Shown here: piece by piece, positions 1 to 5,958 of the stretch
How the letters are laid out: each line of letters opens with the position of its first letter
How positions within the stretch are numbered: the first letter of the stretch is position 1
Assembly: GCA_903861015.1 (NCBI GenBank)
Contig: CAIOSL010000062.1
Location: 1 to 7,657 of the forward strand
DNA length: 7,657 nucleotides
Source of the DNA: an uncultured bacterium
Lineage (GTDB): Bacteria > Patescibacteriota > Saccharimonadia > Saccharimonadales > Saccharimonadaceae
Direction of reading: 5' to 3'
Made by a program: the position numbers and the translations under genes
The notes under the pieces: generated by a model
Told to the model about the DNA's origin: nothing
The model's input: the letters and a program-made list of their open reading frames with translations, nothing else
Database searches by the model: none

Positions 1-1443
1 AAGAATAACGTTGACGGTACAGCTGTGCCCCAACAGCCCCAGAGTACAATAGAGCAAAAAGGTAATGCCGAAAATAGCAACGAAGGCATAAAACACCATC
101 TTGCACAGATTGGTATTATTGCCTATCAATCGACTAAAGAATCACTCAAAACATCGGCCGCTTATATCGCCGATAAATCCGGCAATGCTTTAAATGCAAC
201 AATCAATACCGCACGTAGCGCCAAAGAAGCAGCTAGCGAGAAAATGTCCGAGATATACAATGGCATAACCCGCCGACGTGTTATGGGTGGCTTAGCCTTA
301 GTATTAATCGCAGGTGGTGTTTATGGTGGCTACAAGTGGATGAATTCTCGAAACAATCACCTAACCATCAACAATCCGACCGCTCAAGAAGAGGTGCACA
401 ACATAACCCCAACCCCAGATCAAATCTGCCAAGAAAATACCGGCAACAAGTCTTCTTTCAATATTCCAGGCCTTGACCACACAAATGGCGACTTTCAACA
501 TGGCGGCAAGGAATTCCATAAGAATGATGATCCTAAAAAATTAGTTAACGACTGGTTGAATGATACTATATCTCGCGATGGAGTTAACCTCCTGTTACTT
601 TCAAGAGAAATCAACCATGCCTATATAAGCCAGAATAATCCTAACCCTGAAGACTTAAAGATAGCCAAGGACCTGTATAATGCATCGCCCGAATCACTTG
701 TTGTCAATGGATGCGCAACGGAACTAGGCATTGAAACCAAAAATAACATTAGTGATATTCTAAACAATCCTAATCGCGCAGAGATCAGTTTGGTTAATAT
801 ATCTGATATGAATACTAATGACCTAAAAAGCCTATGGATAAGAAATAATAAATCTGGAGCTTGGGAGCTCGTAGAACCAGACAAATCCGGCTTCAGCGGC
901 AATAAGTCAGAATATGCAGTTAAGATATTAATTATAGACCCCGCTACCGGTAAGGTAATCGAAACAATGTACATCGACCCTAATTGTCTTAATCCAATGA
1001 TTGGAGCAGCTCAAAAAACTACAGCCGTCAAAGAACACGAAGACCATAATCACCATACCGACAGGTGTATTCATGGCTGTAACCCTCTTGAACAAAAAAA
1101 TATTTCACAATCTCCTTCAAGAAATCCTGAAGTAAGCCTCGTGCTTAAAGATATTAACAAGCATACTACATCAAATGCTGACGGTAATATCGTAGCTAAC
1201 GGGCAACAGGATAATCCCGAAGCGGCTGCCGCCGCAAGGGCCGCCGAGGCTGATAAAAAGGCCAGGGATGCAGCTATTGCTGAGGCAAAGCGAGTAGCCG
1301 ATGCCGCCGCCGCGCAACAAGCCGCTGAAGCAGCTGCCGCGCAAAGATCCGCCGAAGCAAAGGCAGCCGCAGAAAAAGCAGCCGCCGCCAAGGGCGCTAT
1401 TGAGAATCAGAATAAAGGCAAGACAAGCGTTCCTACTGAATAA
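1..1443 (+). CDS. Single-pass membrane protein with Ala-rich extracellular tail (5' partial)
   Basis: I do not recognise this protein as a named family. The frame is open to the first base of the window. The first possible start, GTG at 25, has no Shine-Dalgarno sequence, so the gene probably begins upstream. Residues below are counted from that GTG. Residues 1-85 are hydrophilic with helical Ala/Lys/Ser stretches and end in R-R-R (83-85). About 86-106 form one membrane helix. The positive charges before it predict a cytoplasmic N-terminus and an exposed C-terminus. The exposed part (about 107-395) is Asn/Asp-rich with cysteines at 135, 230, 321, 348 and 352 and a His/Cys patch at 338-352. 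Residues 399-457 are an Ala/Glu/Lys-rich, probably helical or coiled-coil tail resembling TolA-like stalks only in composition. It ends in TAA, 31 nt before a sortase-type surface protein, so the pair is probably co-transcribed. An envelope or cell-wall role is inferred. The gene call is firm; the function is unknown. Confidence 0.85.
   Translation, partial: KNNVDGTAVPQQPQSTIEQKGNAENSNEGIKHHLAQIGIIAYQSTKESLKTSAAYIADKSGNALNATINTARSAKEAASEKMSEIYNGITRRRVMGGLALVLIAGGVYGGYKWMNSRNNHLTINNPTAQEEVHNITPTPDQICQENTGNKSSFNIPGLDHTNGDFQHGGKEFHKNDDPKKLVNDWLNDTISRDGVNLLLLSREINHAYISQNNPNPEDLKIAKDLYNASPESLVVNGCATELGIETKNNISDILNNPNRAEISLVNISDMNTNDLKSLWIRNNKSGAWELVEPDKSGFSGNKSEYAVKILIIDPATGKVIETMYIDPNCLNPMIGAAQKTTAVKEHEDHNHHTDRCIHGCNPLEQKNISQSPSRNPEVSLVLKDINKHTTSNADGNIVANGQQDNPEAAAAARAAEADKKARDAAIAEAKRVADAAAAQQAAEAAAAQRSAEAKAAAEKAAAAKGAIENQNKGKTSVPTE
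1036..1080 (+). other. His/Cys-rich patch, possible metal site
   Basis: Residues 338-352 of the membrane protein (counted from GTG 25) contain five histidines (338, 341, 343, 344, 350), several acidic residues and a C-x3-C pair (348, 352). The pattern lies on the predicted extracellular side. Zn or Cu binding is an inference from residue content. A simple disulfide between the two cysteines is the alternative. Confidence 0.4.
1219..1395 (+). repeat. Alanine-rich low-complexity coding segment
   Basis: About 59 codons encode mostly Ala with regularly spaced Glu, Lys, Arg, Asp and Gln, in short A-A-E-A and A-A-A-A units. The segment is GC-rich (39 of 60 bases at 1201-1260 by hand) because of its gcc/gca/gct codons. 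It most likely encodes a long charged helix or coiled coil that extends the exposed end of the membrane protein. Such segments are prone to length variation. Confidence 0.7.
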
Positions 1444-1461
1444 AGTTTAATTGAATACTTA

Positions 1462-1469
1462 AGAAAGGA
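1462..1469 (+). promoter_or_regulatory. Ribosome binding site of the DUF11 gene
   Basis: AGAAAGGA lies 5 nt before the ATG at 1475 and supports that start. The signal peptide begins at once in this frame. Confidence 0.75.
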
Positions 1470-1474
1470 TATAT

Positions 1475-2779
1475 ATGAACAAAATCACCACATTCATCAA
1501 ACGAATTCCAAAAAAAGCCAGCCTCCTTGTTCTGATATTAGCAGCTGCAATCATAATACCCGCAAACCTTTTTGCATGGGGACCCGACCGACCTACCTAC
1601 ACAATCGAGCATCCTGCCGATCACGTAACGTTCGATTCTATCACCAATAACCCTGACTATGGCGATGAAAGAAACTTTGTCACCATCAAAGATGCATCTG
1701 TTCCAGGACTCAGCAGCTGGTCGGACGAGTTACAGGTACAAAACGGGAAAGAATATCTTGTCCGTATGTACGTTCACAATAACGCAGCATCTAATCTTAA
1801 CTTGGTAGCAAAAGACGTTACGGCAAGGTTTAATGTTCCTACGTACTCTGCAAACCGAATACAAATTGATGGTTACCTATCTTCAAGCAACGCCACCCCA
1901 TCATCAGTATGGGACCAGGCGGTATTCACCGATACAAACGACTTTAAAATCGAATACGTTCCTGGATCAGCAAGCTACACTAACAATGTATTTACTGCCG
2001 GTACTCCAATTGCCGATACCGTAACAAGCACCGGATCACTACTTGGATACTCGTCAATGAACGGCAATATACCTGGATGTTTCCAATACGCCGGCTACCT
2101 AGTATTCAAGGTTAAAGCAATCGAACCAAGCTTCGATGTTCAAAAGACAGTTCGAATCAATGGCATCGATGATAAGACCTTCAAAGAGACCGTAAACGTA
2201 CAACCTGGAAGTAAAGTTGATTTTCAAATATACTTTAACAATAACGGCGGTACTCAATTGACAAATGTGTACGCTTCGGATGTTCTTCCGAGCGGCATGA
2301 CATATGTCGATGGATCTGCATTACTTTACGACTCCCTAGGAAAGCACACTTTGCCGGACGTATTAACGACTAGCGGCGTAAACATTGGTGGGTATATACC
2401 TGGCGGTGATGCATATGTTAGATTCACGGCTAAAATCGCGGATAATAAAGATTTGACAATTTGTGGCGTAAATACTCTTACGAATATCGGTAAGATTACA
2501 ACCTCAATTGGCACAAAACAAGACACCGCAACAGTTACTGTTACAAAGACCTGCCAACCAAACGAATGTAAACCAGGTATTCCAGTCGGCGATAGCCGCT
2601 GTGAAACTCCAAAAGAGTGTAAACCCGGCATACCAGTTGGTGACAAGCGTTGTGCGCCAACCGAGCTTCCTCACACTGGACCAGCCGAGGATGTCATGAA
2701 CCTAATCGGAATTGGCACCTTGGTTGCGAGCATTGGTTATTACCGTTCAAGCCGACGCGAGCTTTTAAATCGCCGTTAA
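1475..2779 (+). CDS. Secreted DUF11 surface protein with LPxTG sortase signal
   Basis: A 434-residue cell-surface protein predicted to be exported by Sec and covalently anchored by a sortase. Residues 1-34 are a signal peptide: a Lys/Arg n-region, a hydrophobic core at about 15-31, and likely cleavage after L-F-A (34). The mature protein starts W-G-P-D-R-P-T-Y. Residues 35-215 form a domain I associate with patescibacterial surface proteins but cannot name. Residues about 219-357 match a DUF11-type beta-sandwich repeat (conserved features N-N-G around 256 and D-V-L-P-S-G-M at 269-275). Two Cys-bounded repeats follow at 364-376 and 381-393. The C-terminus has LPHTG (398-402), a hydrophobic stretch at about 407-423 and an Arg-rich tail, the classic sorting signal. 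The start is set by AGAAAGGA 5 nt upstream. It lies 31 nt behind the membrane protein gene and ahead of a strong terminator. DUF11 modules are usually structural spacers in adhesins or S-layer-like proteins; the ligand is unknown. No sortase gene is in the window. Confidence 0.9.
   Translation: MNKITTFIKRIPKKASLLVLILAAAIIIPANLFAWGPDRPTYTIEHPADHVTFDSITNNPDYGDERNFVTIKDASVPGLSSWSDELQVQNGKEYLVRMYVHNNAASNLNLVAKDVTARFNVPTYSANRIQIDGYLSSSNATPSSVWDQAVFTDTNDFKIEYVPGSASYTNNVFTAGTPIADTVTSTGSLLGYSSMNGNIPGCFQYAGYLVFKVKAIEPSFDVQKTVRINGIDDKTFKETVNVQPGSKVDFQIYFNNNGGTQLTNVYASDVLPSGMTYVDGSALLYDSLGKHTLPDVLTTSGVNIGGYIPGGDAYVRFTAKIADNKDLTICGVNTLTNIGKITTSIGTKQDTATVTVTKTCQPNECKPGIPVGDSRCETPKECKPGIPVGDKRCAPTELPHTGPAEDVMNLIGIGTLVASIGYYRSSRRELLNRR
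2564..2653 (+). repeat. Tandem Cys-bounded 13-residue repeat (2 copies)
   Basis: The unit E-C-K-P-G-I-P-V-G-D-x-R-C occurs at 2564-2602 and 2615-2653, 51 nt apart, with 12 of 13 residues identical. At the DNA level most codons differ only at synonymous positions. The repeat is therefore kept by selection on the protein and is not a recent duplication. Each unit probably forms a small disulfide loop just before the sortase signal. Confidence 0.8.
2666..2680 (+). other. LPHTG sortase recognition motif
   Basis: Codons 398-402 of the surface protein encode L-P-H-T-G, fitting the LPxTG sortase consensus. A hydrophobic segment and the basic tail R-S-S-R-R-E-L-L-N-R-R follow, ending at the C-terminus. 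Known family logic is cleavage between T and G and attachment to the cell wall or another acceptor. Confidence 0.8.
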
Positions 2780-2785
2780 CCCAGA

Positions 2786-2820
2786 GTCTGACCGCTCTTA
2801 ACTTCTGAAGCGATTCAGAC
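2786..2820 (+). other. Interrupted hairpin in the 3' UTR
   Basis: GTCTGA (2786-2791) pairs with TCAGAC (2815-2820). After a small internal loop, CGCT (2793-2796) pairs with AGCG (2809-2812), leaving a 12-nt loop. It lies 6 nt after the DUF11 stop codon and just before the terminator stem. There is no U-tract, so it may be an RNA-stabilising 3' structure or may aid termination of convergent transcription. Confidence 0.4.
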
Positions 2821-2821
2821 C

Positions 2822-2855
2822 AACCACCCCGCGACAACCAGCGGGGTGGTTTTTT
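2822..2855 (+). terminator. Rho-independent terminator of the surface-protein unit
   Basis: An 11-bp perfect stem pairs AACCACCCCGC (2822-2832) with GCGGGGTGGTT (2841-2851). The loop is 8 nt and a T run continues to 2855. It starts 42 nt after the DUF11 stop. The same stem lies just past the histidine kinase stop (2861) on the other strand, but no U-tract follows in that direction. It is therefore clearly a plus-strand terminator and at best a weak one for the minus-strand genes. Confidence 0.9.
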
Positions 2856-2860
2856 GTGGT

Positions 2861-5029
2861 TTAGGCGGCTGGTGGTTCGACGGGTAGCGGCAGACTGAAT
2901 CCAAATGTACTGCCCTGGCCCTCGCTGGATTCAAACATTACCTTGCCGCCGTGGGCATCAATAATCTTTTTGGCCAGATACAATCCCACGCCAGTACCGT
3001 CGGGGCGCTGTTTGCGCGCATTGCTGGCGCGATAAAACTTGGTAAACAAGTCGGCCCGCTCGTTAACCGGCACACCAATACCAGTATCCTTGACCGCAAA
3101 CGACACGGTATTGCCAAGCCTTACCAAACTAACAGTGACCGCCGTATTCTCGTGCGAGTAATAAATGGCGTTATCAATGAAATTCATAATCACCTGACGA
3201 ACCTTGCCCTCGTCGATATCGATTAAAGGCAAACTGGCCGGTGGATTATATTCTAGCGTCAAACTGTGCGCCGTAGCGTTTTGACGCAAACCGTCAATTT
3301 CTTGCGCCACCACCTTGATCAAATCAACTGGGTGCTTATCGATGATAAACTTGCCGGTTTGGATACGCGACACGTTCAAAAAGTCATCGATCAATCGCAC
3401 CATTCGCTCGCTACTAATCGAAACTTTGTCCAAGAATTGCTTTTGCATGTCCGATATTTCGCCAGCATCGCCGTCTAGTATCATGCTGATATACCCCTTG
3501 ATACTGGTCAACGGGGTGCGCAACTGGTGGCTAGCCATGCTCACAAATTCGTCTTTGTCCTTGTCCAATTGGCGCAAGACTTGGTTGCTGGCGCGCAACT
3601 CGCGGGTAGCATTGTCGATGCGCTGTTGCAGGGTTGCGTTGAGTTCGCGAATTTCTTGAACCGCCAAAGCATGCTGAACCGCAATCACCAACTCGTCGGC
3701 AATGGCGTTGATTACCCGAACGTCACGCTCGGTGTATCGGCTGACTTGGTGCTCGCCCAAACACAAATAGCCAATAATAGCATCTGATTTTATCAGTGGC
3801 AAAATAATCTCGATTCGATGACTCAACATTAACCTACGAATTGCATTATCGGGCTCGAGCGACGACGCCACGATAGCGTTACTGTTGGTGTTGCAATACT
3901 CGCCTATCTTTACGGCGTCCAACTTTGGCAAATCCCGATGGTTAGGCGTGCCGGCAGTAACATAATGCCCATCGCTGGTATTGATAAAGAAGAAAGTTTG
4001 CTCGCTTTTTAGCGTGTCGCCAATTTCGTTGGATACCTGTTCTAGCAAACTGCGAAGATCCGTTGCGTCATTAAGCGTCTCGCTGATCTGGGCATAAAAA
4101 TCCTCGCGGCTATACCTGTCTTTATAGAAAACACGATTGGTAACTTTGTCGAAGAACATCCTGATAGGTTGAAAAGCAAAAGCCAATATGAGGCCGGTCG
4201 ACACGCCTATGACTATTTGTTCAGGACTAGCGAGACTTTTATTAAATAAAATCGATATTAATGATGCCGCCAACAAGTATATAAAAGCTAAGACAGACAA
4301 TACTAGCGCATACGTAACGCTTCTTACTATCGCCGACTTAACATCGAACAAATGATTTTTTATTATTGCATATGCCGTAAAGCCCAGGAAAAATATACCT
4401 GAAAAGTCACCCAATTGAGTATAGTTGTAGTTCTGGGTGTAAACAAAAGATGTGCCGATACTAAAAATCGCATTACAAATAGCATATATGAATGTCCCTA
4501 CTAAAAATAAGCGTACTTGATCCTGGTTCACTTTTGAGAGCGTCGCGTTCTCTTTCAACAAAACATATACGATGTAAATTGTCAGTAGTATGGTAAACAC
4601 GTAGAAATAGTTCCCGTACTCCCCCATATCCATGACCAACTTTCCGGGCGCCGGTATATAAACATCTTTTATTATCTTATCTGTATATATAGAAACCCCG
4701 GCAAAATAGAGCAGCGTAGCCACAATAGGCAGATTTATAAATACGCTATTTCTCCGTGACTTAACTGGGAAAAAGTTAGTAAATTCATAGAAAGCTATAA
4801 AATAAAAACAAACAGCAATAAAGTTTAAACGAAAATATGTCACAGATTGTGCAGTATCAGTTGAATTATAGCCAATGTACGCGAATATATTCCATAAAGC
4901 AATCGTAATTGCTATAAGACCAAACCATATATTAATCTTCGATTTGCGGTCAGATAAAAACACCCAACTACCCAATAGGGCTGATGCTATAACGATAATT
5001 ATAAGTAACGCAAAGCCGATTATGCCCAT
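2861..5029 (-). CDS. 7TM-GAF sensor histidine kinase
   Basis: A 722-residue membrane sensor kinase that autophosphorylates on His and passes phosphate to a response regulator. Hydrophobic segments near 3-25, 34-52, 64-83, 97-115, 141-158, 174-194 and 208-224 fit the HisKA_7TM sensor type. Two more lie near 236-262 and 270-287. A basic linker (288-306) leads into a GAF-like domain (about 310-450) and a coiled coil (about 455-492). The HisKA H-box has phosphoacceptor H501 in S-H-Q-L-R-T-P. The HATPase_c domain shows the N-box N616/N620, D-T-G-I-G-V (648-653), L-F-T-K-F-Y (661-666) and G-T-G-V-G-L (678-683). All catalytic motifs look intact. An ATG 33 nt further upstream (5062) is in frame, but AGGAGG 6 nt before the ATG at 5029 decides the start. 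This start overlaps the prenyltransferase stop by 10 nt, implying translational coupling. The membrane half is much more AT-rich than the catalytic half. No partner regulator is visible, and the signal is unknown. Confidence 0.93.
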   Translation of the reverse strand: MGIIGFALLIIIVIASALLGSWVFLSDRKSKINIWFGLIAITIALWNIFAYIGYNSTDTAQSVTYFRLNFIAVCFYFIAFYEFTNFFPVKSRRNSVFINLPIVATLLYFAGVSIYTDKIIKDVYIPAPGKLVMDMGEYGNYFYVFTILLTIYIVYVLLKENATLSKVNQDQVRLFLVGTFIYAICNAIFSIGTSFVYTQNYNYTQLGDFSGIFFLGFTAYAIIKNHLFDVKSAIVRSVTYALVLSVLAFIYLLAASLISILFNKSLASPEQIVIGVSTGLILAFAFQPIRMFFDKVTNRVFYKDRYSREDFYAQISETLNDATDLRSLLEQVSNEIGDTLKSEQTFFFINTSDGHYVTAGTPNHRDLPKLDAVKIGEYCNTNSNAIVASSLEPDNAIRRLMLSHRIEIILPLIKSDAIIGYLCLGEHQVSRYTERDVRVINAIADELVIAVQHALAVQEIRELNATLQQRIDNATRELRASNQVLRQLDKDKDEFVSMASHQLRTPLTSIKGYISMILDGDAGEISDMQKQFLDKVSISSERMVRLIDDFLNVSRIQTGKFIIDKHPVDLIKVVAQEIDGLRQNATAHSLTLEYNPPASLPLIDIDEGKVRQVIMNFIDNAIYYSHENTAVTVSLVRLGNTVSFAVKDTGIGVPVNERADLFTKFYRASNARKQRPDGTGVGLYLAKKIIDAHGGKVMFESSEGQGSTFGFSLPLPVEPPAA

Positions 5030-5901
5030 ACAAGCCCTCCTACCAATACAGCAAACATCCACACAATAGATTCACCATCGGCCCATACATTAGCTAACTT
5101 CTGATAATCTGCGCCTTTTCTTCGAGACAGGCCAATATAATAATTGGAATATAAAGGGGCAGATAATAGAAGGATAGAATACCCCGGTAGGTATCCTTTC
5201 GCTATCCCAATAACAATTGGAAATATGGACAGAATATTAATCACGGATAACAGCGTATAAAAGCTATCTTTATCCATACTGTTAGCAAAAGTCCTTAATT
5301 TATTTTTTCTATCCTCGACTACATCTTTCAGATCACAAAATACAGTATCAGAAAACCATCTCAGAAAGAAAAATATGTATACATAAGTCAACACTGGCGT
5401 GAATACAAGCCAATTATCATAAAATGATGCAAATATTGCTGATGATGCAAATACCGCAGCTGTATAAAAGCTTTTAAAACCCACAACATAACGAGTTAGT
5501 TTTTTGAAGAATAATGTATAAAGAACTCCGATGCCAACTAAGAAAAGGGCAAATGCAGCAATCGCGAGATTATCCCTTAATATGTATGCAAGAACAAGCA
5601 AGGAGGCCGTCAGTATGTACGGTAATAATGGCTTCATCCTACGAAAGTAATCGAACCTAGCACTAGATGAGTCGTCGTTAATGTCTATATACCGATCAAG
5701 AAGATGAACTATAAATGTAATTAAATATAGCCCCAATATGAGTTGCCAGTGTATGGCGTAATTACTCAATCGCAAACAAATATAAGCTATAACCGTTGGC
5801 CCAAGGGCCACGAGATGGCCGCCATAGATAAACTCTTCCCATACCAGAGAAGTAACCTTGTTAAAGGTGATGTGTTTACCTATCGCAGCCCCCACCGTCA
5901 T
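5020..5901 (-). CDS. UbiA-superfamily membrane prenyltransferase
   Basis: A 293-residue, strongly hydrophobic protein with about 8-9 membrane helices, the usual size for UbiA enzymes, which move a prenyl chain from its diphosphate to an aromatic, sugar-phosphate or lipid acceptor in the membrane. The second Asp-rich motif is canonical: D190-x2-D193-x3-D197 followed by R-K-N-K-L-R-T. The first is atypical: the usual N-D-x2-D-R-x2-D reads V-H-L-L-D-R-Y-I-D, keeping D69, R70 and D73 but replacing the leading N-D. This points to a divergent subfamily, and the substrate cannot be read from sequence. The ATG at 5901 has no Shine-Dalgarno but has an extended -10 element 6 nt upstream, suggesting a leaderless transcript. 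The 3' end overlaps the kinase start. The polyprenyl diphosphate synthase upstream could make its donor. Its GC content is low: 8 of 43 third positions are G/C in a sampled stretch. Confidence 0.85.
   Translation of the reverse strand: MTVGAAIGKHITFNKVTSLVWEEFIYGGHLVALGPTVIAYICLRLSNYAIHWQLILGLYLITFIVHLLDRYIDINDDSSSARFDYFRRMKPLLPYILTASLLVLAYILRDNLAIAAFALFLVGIGVLYTLFFKKLTRYVVGFKSFYTAAVFASSAIFASFYDNWLVFTPVLTYVYIFFFLRWFSDTVFCDLKDVVEDRKNKLRTFANSMDKDSFYTLLSVINILSIFPIVIGIAKGYLPGYSILLLSAPLYSNYYIGLSRRKGADYQKLANVWADGESIVWMFAVLVGGLVWA
5036..5041 (-). promoter_or_regulatory. Shine-Dalgarno that sets the kinase start
   Basis: AGGAGG (minus strand) lies 6 nt before the ATG at 5029, inside the last codons of the prenyltransferase gene. 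It favours 5029 over the in-frame ATG at 5062, which has no such site. It also suggests that ribosomes finishing the upstream gene re-initiate here. Confidence 0.8.
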
Positions 5902-5917
5902 GCTAATATTTTAGCAT
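5900..5917. promoter_or_regulatory. 18-bp palindrome over the prenyltransferase -10 and start codon
   Basis: ATGCTAA (5900-5906) and TTAGCAT (5911-5917) are perfect 7-nt inverted arms around a TATT centre. The site covers the predicted extended -10 of the minus-strand prenyltransferase gene, and one arm reaches into its ATG. It could be an operator for a dimeric repressor. AT-rich chance symmetry is the alternative. Confidence 0.4.
5908..5916 (-). promoter_or_regulatory. Extended -10 promoter element of the prenyltransferase gene
   Basis: On the minus strand the sequence reads TGCTAAAAT, a TGn extension plus a TAAAAT hexamer, then exactly 6 nt to the ATG at 5901. No good -35 is visible, which extended -10 promoters can tolerate. 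The start of transcription would fall at or next to the ATG, giving a leaderless mRNA. Confidence 0.45.
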
Positions 5918-5958
5918 TTGTGACTAATTTTTAATAATTAATTAAACGTTTCTTGTAA

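Noticed and set aside
25..27. GTG as the true start of the membrane protein
   Set aside because: No Shine-Dalgarno and no -10 element at the leaderless distance. The frame is open to the window edge, so the gene is more likely cut on the left.
1071..1391. Antisense reading frame rich in Ala and Ser opposite the Ala-rich tail
   Set aside because: It is a mirror of the repetitive gcc/gca codons of the real gene. It has no ribosome site and no recognisable domain.
1219..1395. TolA homology of the Ala-rich tail
   Set aside because: Similarity is compositional only. No TolA C-terminal domain and no Tol-Pal genes are present, and the inferred envelope is monoderm.
2326..2646. Antisense frame with a repeated P-T-G-I-P-G-L-H-S-F segment
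   Set aside because: It is the reverse reading of the tandem Cys repeat in the surface protein; no independent gene signals.
2564..2653. Possible CRISPR or DNA-level tandem repeat
   Set aside because: Only two units, diverged at synonymous sites. The repeat is a protein feature.
2951..3787. Several plus-strand frames inside the kinase gene
   Set aside because: All lie opposite the conserved HisKA/HATPase coding region. None has a ribosome site or a recognisable product.
5030..5062. Longer kinase N-terminus starting at the ATG at 5062
   Set aside because: It would add a short Cys/Arg segment before the first membrane helix and lie 43 nt inside the prenyltransferase gene. AGGAGG sits at the right distance from the ATG at 5029 instead.
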